In this document: positions 23,294 to 34,210 of the stretch, one piece after another
Position numbering within the stretch: the first letter of the stretch is position 1
Layout of the letters: each line of letters starts with the position of its first letter
Assembly: GCF_014633365.1 (NCBI RefSeq)
Contig: NC_068343.1
Coordinates: forward strand, 26,877,307-26,941,306
Length of the DNA stretch: 64,000 nucleotides
Origin: Diospyros lotus
Lineage: Eukaryota > Streptophyta > Magnoliopsida > Ericales > Ebenaceae
Direction of reading: 5' to 3'
Made by a program: the position numbers and the translations under genes
Notes under the pieces: generated by a model
What the model was told of the DNA's origin: nothing
Database searches by the model: none
The model's input: the letters and a program-made list of their open reading frames with translations, nothing else

Positions 23294-23310
23294 TTCCTAT
23301 AGCACCAAAA
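23294..23310 (-). other. Primer binding site region of the Tat-type element
   Basis: Immediately inside the 5' LTR the minus strand reads TTTTGGTGCTATAGGAAGGG. This resembles, with mismatches, the TTGGCGCCGTCTGTGGGAA type of PBS used by Tat elements. It helps fix the LTR border and the leftward orientation. Confidence 0.5.
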
Positions 23311-23887
23311 TGTTAACATGCTGATTTGGTTGACTGTGATTCGTTTACCCGCTCTGAGAAATGGACACAAAAGGGGAGAAGATAAGACACACCAGGGAAA
23401 TTTGCGTGGTACAGTCAATGTTCTGGCGGCTGGCGGGGGTTCCCAAGTAGCAGCATGGTGTTGATGGGACCCTCATTAATATGGATGGAAGCGAGCATGC
23501 AGATACCTAGTAAAGGCTGCAATGATATTGCTGTAGGATGGTATAGGGCCAGGATGGGACCGACACGGGCCAAAAGGTGGGACGAGAGAGAGAGAGAGAG
23601 AGAGAGAGACCAAATTGGGCCCGGACGGTCCAGCTAGAATAATGCCTAGCCCACGGCTATTCTCTGGTTATTCTGTGGTCCTTTTGCATATGCGAGCTAA
23701 ATGGTCGGTTTGCGAGCTGAATGCGTCATTAAGAGCTCGCATGATTTCACTGCCTGAGCTCGAAGTAGGCGACGTAAGACATGGCTCTGACGACCTTGGC
23801 CATTGGCCTATTTGGGCTTCAAGAGATTGGGTCGGCTTGCTGGATCTAGTCCAACCCGTTTCACGCAATCAGAAAATACATATAACA
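23311..23887 (-). repeat. 5' LTR of the Tat-type element
   Basis: This 577-bp copy begins TGTTAACATG and ends ACATATAACA. It contains a GA microsatellite at 23584-23609 that is much shorter in the other LTR. Together with the CTACT duplication it defines the element. Confidence 0.85.
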
Positions 23888-23897
23888 CTACTCAACT

Positions 23898-24055
23898 CAT
23901 GAAAAGTAGAGATTACTGCTTAGCCTGTGAAAAGCGGAGGTGCCTACATAGTTTGTTAAAAGTGGAGGTTACAACTGCTTTTGTAAAAACTGAGGTTTCT
24001 ACTTAGCCCGTAAAAGTGGAGGTTATAATTGAACCTGTAAAAATTACTGTCCTTA
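23898..24055. repeat. Minisatellite with unit GTGAAAAGYGGAGGT...
   Basis: Five or six diverged copies of a unit of about 32 bp, built on TGTRAAAAGYGGAGGTTWC, lie just right of the Tat insertion. They belong to the interrupted SIRE LTR. Similar AAAAGTGGAGGT repeats are a known feature of the R/U5 part of SIRE LTRs. Confidence 0.6.
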
Positions 24056-24699
24056 TTAGATATTTTCAAAATCCTTAATGAGCAATTAAGGTAGTTGACT
24101 AAGCTAGTTGGTAAAACCACTCAAAAATTGTTGTATCCATGGTGATTATTTCCTATATTATTTTCAACAGTATTTTTCTTTATCTGTTATGCACATATCA
24201 TTCATACATAAATTCAGCAAATTACATTGTTTTTCAAAACCATCATTAAAATGTTTTTATGGTTGGAATTATCTTAAATATCATACTTCTTTACATTTTC
24301 AATATTGTTTCATAACCTTCTCATTTTAAATATGCTTCTTCATCTTTTCATAAAAATTATATGTATAAAATCTATTTCACATTTAGTTTTCATATAACAT
24401 CTCTTTCAATATCTTCTATGCTCTTTCATGAAAACTCCATCAGCATTTTCTTTTGGTCCAGTTTTTATTAGTTACATAAAATGCTTTTCAAACATTAGTT
24501 TTACTACATGCAAATATGTTTTTTAAACATCTTTCTAATAAGCATACATTCTCATATCAATATCTTTACATACAAATCAAATGTCAAAAGTGTTTTCATC
24601 AAATAACTTTACTGCATCATAATCTTCAAAATATTTTCATTATTTGTAAAAAATATCCAAAACACCCAATTCACACCCTTTTGAGTAATCTTTAAATTG

Positions 24700-25164
24700 G
24701 AATGTGTATAAGGATAAAGAGCTAAACAATTTCATAAAAATGAAACAAAAATCCTTTGCCTTACATCTAAACTATTGGTGTTATTTTATCAACAAATGAT
24801 TCATAAGAAACTATTCCATAAAACTCAAACAAATATGGGTTTCAAAGAGAAACTTGTAGATAGTTTATTTTTGTAGGTATGCTTGACATCCAAATGGAGA
24901 AGGAAGATCAAAATATTAAAGGATGAATCAAGCATGAAGAAAAGACGAAAATGTAAAAAGAAATCATCCCTCAAATGAAGTACCTTGATTTCCAACCAAG
25001 AGTAAAAAGTCTTTAAAATTCAACCTTGGATGATATCTCTATCCCTCAACTCTTTATGTAATAGTAGATAATTTTGATTTTTTTTGATGATTTTGGAAAA
25101 TTGAGGATTTAATGATTTTGACAAATTTCTACATCTTTAAAATCATCTATGACTATCATCACTT
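24700..25164. other. Non-coding spacer
   Basis: AT-rich sequence without a recognisable frame. It probably includes degenerate 3' internal sequence of the SIRE element that ends at 26282, but nothing in it can be named. Confidence 0.4.
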
Positions 25165-26282
25165 GGGAAGGGGGGGAGTTGCATGCATGTTCTCTATTTT
25201 TTTTTTTTTATCTATTTCAAATTAATAGGGAGTTGGATTGTCAAAATTGTTCCCAAATTTTTATGACAAAAATGGGGAAAGTTATTTCTTTTTCCTCTTA
25301 AGGGGGAGTTCTTGCTTACCTTTTTTATTAATGACAAGACGGGGGTGAGAAAAGAGTGTTTAAAAATATTTTGTAATATATATCTTTATTAAAGTTTTGT
25401 CATCACCAAAAAATGAGAGATTGTTGTATTAATTTTGATAATATTTTGATGATGATATTTTGTTTTGCAAAACTTAAAAGAAACACTCATTTTTGAGTAA
25501 AAACTGTTGACTAAATTTTACAAACAGTTGACCAATTCATAAAAATAATCGACTGTTCGATTTACATGTTTTCAGTTGTTTGTTGTTAATTGATAATGTA
25601 TCATTTTCAGTCGAAAGTTCTCAAAACTATCAACTAAATTTTGAAAATTGTCAACTGACTCTTTTAGTTGTTTGAAAAACAGTAGACTGATTTAAAAGGG
25701 ATTTTTTTTTCTAACAGTTATATCTTTTAGAAGGGATGGAAAAACTTATATAGAGAAAGATTTGAAACTTGAAACTAATGGATCGAGATGGGGCTATCAA
25801 ATTTTCAATATGCTTTTTGTGTTTCACATTTTGCTCTCACTTTTCTATTAAGGCTATTTCTCATAATTGTAAAGATTTCAATTCTTGTTTTAAGATAGAT
25901 TTTAGAGGGAGTGGTGTGAGATTTGTGTATTTTGTTATAATTCTTAGCAGTTTGCTAGAAGATTTACTTGATTATAAGTAGGAGATTGTATATTTCTAGT
26001 GGTTTGTTAGAGGGTTTACTTGGTTTAAGTATAAGGTTTTTAATGGATTTTGAAATCACTAGTAAGGGGCGAGAGTAGTGGATTAGACTATGTTGACCCG
26101 AACTATTATAAATTTTTTGTGTCATATGCATACTTTAATTTATACTTTTTTGTCTATAATTTACTATTTTCATATTTCTCTTGTAAATCTTTACATAATT
26201 TTAAAAATTATAAATATCCAATTCACCTTTTTGTTAGATGTGTGTTGCCATTATATTACACAAACTCAATAGTATCTTGACA
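25165..26282 (+). mobile_element. SIRE-like copia 3' end: purine-rich tail and LTR (S2)
   Basis: Purine blocks GGGAAGGGGGGGAGTTG near 25166 and AAGGGGGAGTTC near 25301 precede TTTTGTCATCACCAAAAAATG, then GAGAGATTG and a TGTTGTATTAATTTTGATAA start at 25422. This is the standard SIRE 3' end. The LTR (25422-26282, 861 bp) has several GTTGACT/AGTCGAA motifs, a TATA-like CTTATATAGAG at 25746, CCCGAACTATTATAAATTTTT at 26097 and CCAATTCACC at 26218, close to its CTTGACA end. The upstream part of the element is not recognisable. Confidence 0.6.
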
Positions 26283-26935
26283 AGAACAAATTTAATATTA
26301 AAATATATATATTTTTAATTTAATATAAAAAAGTTTTCTAAAAAATCAATTTCTACAATTCAAAATAAAAAAAAACTATAGAATGTGGAGGGGAATTTGA
26401 GATTATTCTTTTTGAATCATGTGGATTAACTAAATATTTTTCATATTAAAAATTAATTTAATATTAAAAGATAAAAAATATGTATTTTTAATATAAAATC
26501 AATGTTTCTACATTACAAGAAATAAAGTTAATTCCTATATACATAAGAACTTTTATTTTGTAAGATATGTTTCTTTGTTGGAATATATTAACTTAAAACC
26601 ATTTTTTTAAATAGGTTAAAATAATTTATAAATTTATAATTGTTTGATATTGCATAAAAGCTACTCACATATTACTATATAAAAAGAAAGATATATTGTT
26701 TCAATGATTAAAATTAAAACAACATATATCATATAAATATAAATCTAATGTTTATTGTTTTAGAGTACTTTTTGTTATTATTTTATCAATATTTAATAAG
26801 CTAAATCTTGAATATTTAAATTAGATAATTAATTTTTAATCTGTAAAATTATTTAATTTTCTACTAGTTTGGAAATAATTCTTTTATTAAGATAATATTA
26901 TTTTAATAAAAAATTATAATTTTTGTATTAGAATA
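26283..26935. other. AT-rich spacer without recognisable features
   Basis: Very AT-rich, with short repeats of TTTAATATTAAAA type. No frame, splice site set or terminal repeat could be supported. Confidence 0.5.
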
Positions 26936-27123
26936 GAATAGACAGATGAGATTTGTTCCATTTCCGCGTTGGATTTACTTGGCGCGGACATGCAAGTGGA
27001 GGCGAGGACGGGGGAGGGGGAAAACAATTTCGACAAACATATTGTGTGTGGAACCGTGTTACAGTGCCCGAAAAAAGTTGACGTACAGATTTACCGAAAA
27101 ATTGTCGGGCAAATTTCATCACA

Positions 27124-27190
27124 GATGAAATCCGCTGGGCAGACTTCAACACAGTTGAAGTCCGCCCAGTTCACTTTGGCGGATTTCATC
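27124..27190. repeat. Inverted repeat (hairpin) GATGAAATCCGC...GCGGATTTCATC
   Basis: The arm GATGAAATCCGCTGGGC then AGACTTCAAC pairs with GTTGAAGTCCGCCCAG and GCGGATTTCATC across a 3-nt loop. A bulge of about 11 nt (TTCACTTTG region) sits in the right arm. A smaller copy (TTTCATCACAGATGAAA) overlaps the left edge and another GATGAAATTCGCCCAG follows at 27198. The surrounding 26940-27230 is GC-rich compared with its neighbours. Confidence 0.7.
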
Positions 27191-27333
27191 CATCATAGAT
27201 GAAATTCGCCCAGATTTTATTTAAACGTACGTGTGATATTTTTGAGGTAAAGATATTTTTGACATTTGATATTTTTAGTCATTCCATACGTCAACTAATT
27301 CGGGCAAAATAGAATAATGCTCGTGTGTGAACA

Positions 27334-27886
27334 TAGTGGTCACAACATGGCCACGGTTCATGAACCGTCGGTTCCGGTTCATGAACCGTCGGTTCCGGTT
27401 CAAGAAATCTTTGAACCTGAACCGAACCGCCCAAGGGCGGTTTGGGACGGTTCGGTTCCGGTTCCGGTTCGTGCCGGTTCGGTCAACGGTTCCGGTTCCG
27501 GTTCAAACCGAATTTTTTTAATTTTTTTTAAATATTGTTGTATTCAATTTTGGTTCTTGTTCCGTTGTTCGGTTCGGTTTGGTTTCGATTTTTAATTGTT
27601 AAATGTAATTGTAAATATAAATATTCTCAACCATATTTTTAATAAAAAAACATTACTAAAAATTGAAGAAATATAAGTAATAATTTCATTAAAAATAATT
27701 AAAACAACTAAACAAGTATGTAATATAAGTAATTAATTTTTACAAATGTGAAAAATAATATAGTAACAAGTAATAAATAATTAACAATATAATTGAATAA
27801 ATTGATAAATAACAAAATGAGAAGATTGAAGAAATTGAAATTGAAATATTAAATGAGAGACAAAATTGAGAGAATAATAGCTTGAG

Positions 27887-27921
<35 letters not shown>

Positions 27922-28317
27922 TGTGAAAAATGAGTGGGGGAGGGAGGGGTATATATAGATAAGAATTATAAAATTAAAAAAAAAAATTAATAAAATTGGA
28001 ATTGGACCGTTGGCTGCCAACGGTCCAATTTTGGACCGTTGGGGGGGAGGGGGAGGGGAGGGGGGGTTGTTCCGGTTTCGCGGAACTGGAACCGCGGAAC
28101 CGGAACCGGCGGTTCCGATTCCGGTTCCGCAGAACCGGCGGTTCCGGTTCCCCGGAACCTTGAACCGGAACCGGACCGAATTTCGCCGATTCAGTCCGGT
28201 TCCGGTTCCGGTTCCGGTTCCGGTTGCGGTTCGGCCGGTTCCGGGTCCGGTTCCGGCCGGTCCGGTTCCGGTTTGAACCGCCGGTCCGGTTCAATTTTGG
28301 CCATGTCTAGGTCACTG
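27334..28317. mobile_element. CGGTTC-rich non-autonomous hAT-like element (candidate)
   Basis: The two ends are imperfect inverted repeats: TAGTGGTCACAACATGGCC at the left and, on the other strand at the right, CAGTGACCTAGACATGGCC. Both subterminal regions are dense in CGGTTC/GGTTCC repeats (27351-27510 and 28066-28300), including the palindrome GGTTCATGAACC. The middle is AT-rich with a (GA)n run at 27890-27919 and a hairpin TTGGACCGTTGG-CTG-CCAACGGTCCAA near 28000. No transposase frame is present. Flanking octamers do not match, so the borders and the hAT assignment are tentative. Confidence 0.5.
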
Positions 28318-28478
28318 TCCCTCCCGAATGTAGTGCGGCCGGCCGAGCGTGGCTCCCGATGCTGACAAACAGCACTACCAGTTTGGACTGTAATACAGCA
28401 CAAGCTGCATCCAGTAGAGGCCAAAAAGAGAGTTGGTTTCGAATGAGGGAGAGGGCGATCGCTACTGTACTATAGCAA

Positions 28479-28714
28479 TGGCGGATTCCCCAAGACGGAC
28501 AAGCAGAAGCAGCCCTCCAATGAAATTGAAGAAGAAGCGGACCGAGTGCTTGTACTCTTTTGGAAGCTGCCGCCTCCTCCCATGGCGCTACTGCTTCTCC
28601 CCTGAAATTGAAAAACAGAGCCAAATCAAAAGCGACTTTGTGTTTGTGGGTTTCGTCGTCTCTAATTCCTTCTTTCTTGATTGCTTTCTCGTAGCACCAG
28701 GACCAGGCACATGA
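28479..28714 (+). other. Upstream ORF overlapping the host-gene start
   Basis: An ATG at 28479 opens a 78-codon frame (MADSPRRTSRSSPPMKLKKK...) that ends in TGA at 28712-28714, overlapping the ATG at 28711 in the arrangement ATGA. It is not in frame with exon 2. It may be a regulatory uORF of the host gene, or the frame may simply be chance in a GC-rich leader. Confidence 0.35.
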
Positions 28715-28746
28715 GGGGGCCTCCCTCCAGCTCTAGTGACCAACAG
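28711..28746 (+). CDS. Unknown host gene, exon 1 coding part
   Basis: ATG at 28711 begins MRGPPSSSSDQQ and runs to CAG at 28746, directly before a consensus donor GTATAA. The phase (0) matches exon 2 at 34211, which starts after TTGCAG with AAA TCA TAT. The leader upstream is GC-rich and non-repetitive from about 28318. The choice of this ATG rests on the donor and phase. The longer frame from 28479 would end before the donor. Transcript support is needed to confirm that no other small exons lie in the intron. Confidence 0.5.
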
Positions 28747-30824
28747 GTATAAAAGCAATCTACATTTTCCTTTCTTACTTCTCTATCAATTCGCATACTT
28801 CTCTTTGAAATATGAATCCCATTGCGAATTCTATTTATTGCCCACCGCAAAATAAGTTTAATCACGTGTTTGTTTGACAGTGTTCAGCCCGACACTTTTG
28901 ACAATTTCTACTAACTGTGGGCTGCCCCTTCTTTGTATCACTTATCAGCACTTGTTTGGATGAAACTGCAGGTATTCGAGATTTTCTTTTAGGCAATACC
29001 AATTCAGTTCTAGTAAAAAATAGCATCCAAAATGCTTAAAAATTCAGTTTCCTTTTATGCAAGAATATATTGTACAAACACAGCTTGGTTTTTACTCTTA
29101 ATCTTGCTTGCCAGCATAGATTTTAAGCCAGAATCCGTGAATCCACCTCCTCCGTTGATTCAAATCAAATGGTGGTTTTCTTATTCAAACTTCATAGCTT
29201 CATATTCAAAGTCAATTTTTACTTGACTGGGATTTCTTGAACCTGGTTTAGTGCTGTCACTTTCTTGATTGCCTCCGTGTCTCCAGAAAGGGGAGGCCTA
29301 CCAACAGCGTAAGATTACTGGTTAGTTGCCAAAGTTCGGTGTGACAGAAACTTTTCTTTCCCTGTCCTTTCGTTTTTCCCCAAACACAAGCAGATTTAAA
29401 TTTATGGCATGCCGTTGCATGATTTTCAAATCGTTACTAATAATTACTTCAAGCATATGAAGCCATTGTTGGTTAGATATCAATGGTTGGTTTTGATCAA
29501 TTTACTTGCATGTGTTTGAGAGAACAGTTAGTTCATCTTCTTCTTGGACATTTGAGGTAGCTTCTCTTCTTTGCTTGTCAATGACTCTTGCTTCTCTAAT
29601 GTTTTTCACCTCACTACCTTGACTACAAACATATATATTTGTATGCGTAAATGAATGTGTGTGTATTGGGCCCAAATATGGACCAGGCAGCATTTCCTGT
29701 TTGCAGCTCATTGTGTAGTTCAAAATCTAATTGCAATAGGTACCAAAAGGTAGACTATGAGAGGGCCAATTTTTCATAAAATATTTGGAGTTGGATTTTA
29801 GTGTTCAGTTCAGGCATGCTAAGTGACATTGACATTGACTTTTGGTTCTGAAATCTTGTTTTTTTGATTGTTTTGGATTTCATGAACATATAATAAGATG
29901 GCCCATTTTACATGCAAGACTCTAGTTTGGTCAATATTAATTTAGAATCAAAATTAATTATAAGAGTGGCTAAGGTGTTAGGCATACCATACTATTTTGA
30001 TGTTAATTTTAGGATCTCAATTCATTTTCTAAACAAGATTAAATTGATTTTGTTAGCTCCACCTGATGCATGAAAATGTGTAATTGTAACCAGACTATTC
30101 TATACAGATGCAGTAGGATGACATGATGAGGATGTGACATGAGGGGAATGAGGACTAGAACTGACGACAATGAGATCAAATTGTGGTGCACCTATAATGT
30201 GAGAATGTAGGGAAGGAGTATCCAAGTTTTGTACGCATCTTATTTTAGAGTGTATAATGGAAAATATAGCTGTAATTCTATAACAAGAATAGAACCATGC
30301 GTATGGAGGCGGTAATAAAATTTTAAAGAAAAATGAAATGAGATTTGGTTTGGTTTTATAACCTAATAAGATGAATGCAGGACTTGGTAAAGTTAGTTAA
30401 AGAATGTCAGTTTGGTTCTAGAGCTAAATAGAGTGGATGGAAAACTTGGTTTTAGAGTTAAATCTGCTCCCAAATTAATGGCTAGGGCATGACGTTGATT
30501 GGGCACTGATGCAATAGATGACAAAATAATTTTGCCTTTCTGTAAAAATTTAGCCAATCTAATTCTAAGAGCAAGTATTAAGACCATAGGTGGCATTGCT
30601 GGCCATTAAAGGAATAAATAAAAATACAAGCAACATAGCGGAAAGATTGAATGAAAAAAAAATATAGGCTGTTGGGCCAGACCAATTATAGTAACAAAAA
30701 GAAGGGTAACTTAGATCAAATAATAATATGCAAAATAAATAAATGACAAGAAAATAATAATAAAGTTGCTTGCACAAAATAAATAAACAAAACAAACAAT
30801 AATAATAAAGATTTCAAGGCTAAA

Positions 30825-31080
30825 GCTCTGATATCAACTGATGTGGGACGTCTCAACAGATGTCAGTCTTGGCCAAGTTAATAACTTTACTATGACTAAT
30901 TTGGCCAAATCACCACCTTGAGAGACCACTTCAAGGTTACCGAATACTTACAGTCTAGGAGTCCTCAACTAGAGAAGAGTTTACATGCAAAACCATGTAT
31001 TAATGGTATAAAAATACTTGTTCTTGTGATGATTTTTACAACTAACCCAAAGAGGCCTTTTATAACACTTTTTGGGAGTG
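30825..31080 (-). mobile_element. LTR and primer-binding-site remnant (minus-strand element)
   Basis: The minus strand reads TTGATATCAGAGCTTTAGCC immediately after a TG..-type LTR edge at 30839 (plus strand TGATGTGGGACGTCTC). TTGATATCAGAGC differs by one base from the methionine-tRNA PBS TTGGTATCAGAGC. A TATA-like TTATAAAAGGCC lies on the minus strand near 31050-31061. The interior to the left (from 30824 down) has no recognisable pol. The second LTR was not found, so this is a fragment. Confidence 0.4.
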
Positions 31081-31275
31081 TGGTCTTGATACATTTCTGA
31101 TGGGGATTTCCTTGAAATCTTTGTCAATTTAATGTGTGTTCAGTTGACTAAATCACAAAATCTTGAAATGCTTGTAACTTGGTCACATTAAATCTGATTG
31201 AGATTCATTCTATAGCATGGAAGAACTTTATAAAATACTAAATGATGGTCAAATTTGATTTAAACATTAGGGCAT

Positions 31276-32750
31276 GGGACCAGATGAAAAATCATAAGGC
31301 AGTGGAGCCAGATAATATATCAATAGAAGTATGGAAATGCATGGGAGAAGAGGGCATCTCCTGGCTAACACAACTATTTAACGCCATCCTTAAATCAAAA
31401 AAGATGCCAGATGAGTGAAGGAAGAGTACTTTGGTTCCTATATACAAGAACAAAGGAGATGTTCAAAACTGTGTAAATTATAGAGGAATTAAGTTAATGA
31501 GTCATACCATGAAACTCTGGGAGAGAGTAATAGAGCAGAGGCTCAGAAAGGAAACAAAGGTGTCAGAAAATCAATTTGGTTTCATACCTGGTAGGTCAAT
31601 AATGGAAGCTATATATTTACTGAGGCGTCTAATGGAAAGGTATCGAGATCATCAAAAGGACCTACATATGATGTTTATAGATCTAGAAAAGGCCTATGAT
31701 AGGGTCCCTAGAGAATTATTATGGAGGGTTTTAGAGAAGAAAGGAGTCAAAATAGCCTATATACAAGCCCTTAAGGACATGTATCATGGTGTAGAGACAA
31801 GGGTCAGAACATGCGGAGGGGATACTGAACCATTTACAACTACAATAGGACTGCATCAAGGTTCTGCACTAAGTCCATAATTATTTGCCCTAGTAATGGA
31901 TGAACTCACTAAAGATATTTAGACAGATGTGCCACGGTGTATGCTATTTGCAGACGACATAGTGTTGGTGGATGAAACAAAAGAAGGAGTGAACACTAAG
32001 CTTGAGTTGTGGAGAAACAATTTAGAATCTAAGGGATTTAAATTAAGTAGAAAGAAAACATAATATATGGAATGCAGATTTAGTAAAAATGCAAGAGTGG
32101 ATGATGTTATAATAAAATTAGAAGACCAAATCTTACAAAGAAAAGACCATTTTCGATATTTGGGATCAGTGATTCAAAAAGATGGAGAAATCCACGAGGA
32201 TGTCGCACATAGAATTAAGGCAGGTTGGCTAAAATGGAGAAATGCATCGGGGGTGTTATGTGATGGTAAAATCTCATTAAAATTGAAAGGAAAATTTTAT
32301 AGGACAGCTATAAGACCAGTCTTGCTGTATGACTCAGAATGTTGGGCAGTCAAATACCAGCATGAGCAAAAGACGAGTGTAGCGGAGATGAGGATGTTAA
32401 GATGGATGTGCGGACATACAAGAAAGGATAAAATTAGAAATGAAGTTATTCGTAATAAGGTAGGAGTAGTGCCAATCGAGGAGAAGATGAGAGAGACTAG
32501 ACTAACATGGTTTGGTCATGTGAGAAGGAGACTAAGAGACGCTCCTGTGAGGAGAGTTGATGAAATGGAACAATTAGTCACAAAAAGAGGTAGAGGTAGA
32601 CCCAAGAAGACTTTGGGAGAGACATTAAAATTTGATATGAAATATATGGATCTAAATGAGGATATGACAAAAGACAGAAATACATGGAAGTCTAGAATTC
32701 ATGTAGCTGACCCCACATAGTGGGATAAAGGCTGGATATGTTATTGTTGT
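31276..32750 (+). mobile_element. 5'-truncated RTE-type LINE in intron 1
   Basis: The 1475-bp insertion is flanked by the perfect 10-bp duplication ATTAGGGCAT (31266-31275 and 32751-32760). It starts inside the reverse transcriptase region and ends in AAGGCTGGATATGTTATTGTTGT, the TTG-rich tail typical of plant RTE elements. The front part of the element (endonuclease and early RT) is absent, as expected from incomplete reverse transcription. Confidence 0.9.
31280..32720 (+). pseudogene. RTE-type LINE reverse transcriptase, partial, with stops
   Basis: Readable blocks in order are VEPDNISIEVWKCMGEEG, a TGA near 31416, LVPIYKNKGDVQNCVNYRGI, ENQFGFIPGRSIMEAIYLL, MMFIDLEKAYDRVPRELLW and GLHQGSALSP. 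Stops at about 31878 and 31919 follow. Then come the catalytic [15 protein letters not shown], a stop at about 32060, and the C-terminal part with RYLGSVIQKDGEI, MLRWMCGHTRKD, RLTWFGHVRRR and RGRGRPKKTLGE. These are diagnostic of plant RTE elements. At least four in-frame stops make it inactive. Confidence 0.88.
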
Positions 32751-34210
32751 ATTAGGGCATTTTTTAGATGTGATAACGGGATTAAGATGGTGCTGCCAAC
32801 AAGGGAAGTTTTGGTTATTTTTAACGTTTAGAGTGGGATGAGTCTAAAATAACATTTTGGTTATTTTTAATGGTTATGAATGAATCTGACAACAGTGATC
32901 GGTCACCTAGACCAATGTTTGGGCCAACCTAGATGACAGTTGGGGCTGCATCCTTGAATGAGCTGCTGTTCTGACTAGGCTTTGAACTTTTTGAGAGGAT
33001 GGGGCCAAAATGGGGGTGCCAGTTATACTTTTGTTTTTAACTTTTTTGGGTCCCTCTGGCTTTTGTAGCAAGATGACTACTTGGATCTTCAAGGCCTTAG
33101 CCTGAACTGAACTCATTTTGGGTTAGTACTAAAGACTTCTCAATTTAGCAATGGTTATCTCTGATATCTTTAGGTTCTTGTAAGCCAGCTACTGTAAGTA
33201 TTGAGTTGACTTGTTTATATGCTGGAGTCTTCTGATTTATTTTGTATTTTGTGCACATACAGACATCCTATGGTTATCTTGAATCTGCTCAGATTCATCA
33301 CCCAGCTTTCTTTCAATAGAAATTTAACATATTTTTCAAATCATTTGCCATTGTTTCTCTACTTGAAAGTTCTTTAGTAGTCTTTTTCATGTTAAAAGTT
33401 GGGAAAGTTTGGCTGAAGGTTAGTGTGTACAAGATTCCTCAGTTGTTCCATCATGGCTAAGTGGGGTTAGCTACATGAATTCTACATCTCCAATTAGCTC
33501 TATCAATGGCCATATCCTCCATGAGGCCATTTTATCCTATGTCATGTCTAAGAGTTTCCTACCAAGTTTTCTTTGGTCTTCCAGTTCCCCTTTTATAACA
33601 AATTTCCTCTATTTCATCCACTCAACTCACACGTGTTTCTATTGGTCCTCTTCTTCATACTAGACCACTCATGACTTTCTTATCTTATCTTCAACAGGCA
33701 TAATTCCAATCTTTTTATATATGATCTTATTTTTTATTTTGTCCTTTTTGACAATGTGAGTTATTTATTGTTCAAAAAAGAGTTAAGAGTAACAATGCCT
33801 GACCATGATAAAAGAGGGTCAACTAACTTAGGTAGTCACTTTGTTTAATAAAAGCAGAGGTTGGGCTTATGTGCAGGCAATTTCTTGCAACACCGTTAAA
33901 CCTTTGTAACCCGACCAACAATTGGCAATTGATGATTTCAAAATTCCATCAGCATCCTAGAGAAGTTTGGATGATTGGGAATTGAATTTTTGTTGTCCTT
34001 GTTCACTTGCATCATAATAATAGTGTTAATAAATAGAGTTCTTGATGCATTACCGTGCAGATATATGACTATTATAACTGCTCTCTTATTGGCAACTATA
34101 AGTATTTATATATAACAAATGGTAATGGGAACAAATGATTTAAATTGTTTCATAGGAAATAGCAGCAGTTTGCTTCTGTCATCTTAAATACATTTTCTTT
34201 GGGCTTGCAG

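Larger units (their letters stand above)
19289..23887 (-). mobile_element. Ty3/gypsy Tat-type element, internally deleted
   Basis: Two LTRs of about 570 bp bracket a roughly 3.46 kb interior read leftwards. The duplication CTACT is present on both sides (19284-19288 and 23888-23892). The interior holds gag (22563-21562) and then, directly, the extreme C-terminal end of pol (21478-21175). Protease, reverse transcriptase, RNase H and the integrase core are missing. A long untranslated repeat-rich region runs to the 3' LTR. The purine run AGAGCTGGGGGCCTA borders the 3' LTR. It inserted into the S1 LTR. Confidence 0.85.
13426..24700 (+). mobile_element. SIRE-like copia LTR remnant (S1), split by two insertions
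   Basis: The LTR starts TGTTGAGAAATTTG at 13426. It can be followed through 13426-13969, 17939-19288 and 23893 to about 24700, with the intervening sequence being later insertions. Internal signs of a SIRE-type LTR are AGTCGAGT/CAATCGAGT motifs at 18000-18650, a TATA-like CTATAAAAGGCC near 18870, GTGAAAAGYGGAGGT repeats at 23898-24055, and CACCCAATTCACACCC near 24664, which usually lies close to the LTR end. The right border is approximate. Confidence 0.55.
28747..34210 (+). other. Intron 1 of the host gene (5.46 kb)
   Basis: It is bounded by GTATAA and TTGCAG. It contains an LTR/PBS remnant near 30825-31080 and an RTE LINE at 31276-32750. The remainder (28747-30824, 31081-31265, 32761-34210) is T-rich sequence without convincing frames. 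A pyrimidine-rich stretch (TTTGCTTCTGTCATC...TTTCTTTGGGCTTGCAG) precedes the acceptor. Confidence 0.5.

Noticed and set aside
13426..26282. Treating the two SIRE-type LTR starts (13426 and 25422) as the two LTRs of one element
   Set aside because: Both are preceded by a purine-rich 3' tail, so both are 3' LTR starts, and their sequences differ too much.
26946..27202. Three overlapping open frames in the GC-rich island
   Set aside because: They overlap on both strands, follow composition and the hairpin, and show no domain or splice support.
27326..28325. 8-bp target duplication for the hAT-like element
   Set aside because: Left TGTGAACA and right TCCCTCCC do not match.
27317..28424. Open frames rich in Arg/Asn/Pro or Gly/Ser on both strands
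   Set aside because: They are translations of CGGTTC repeats in several frames, not genes.
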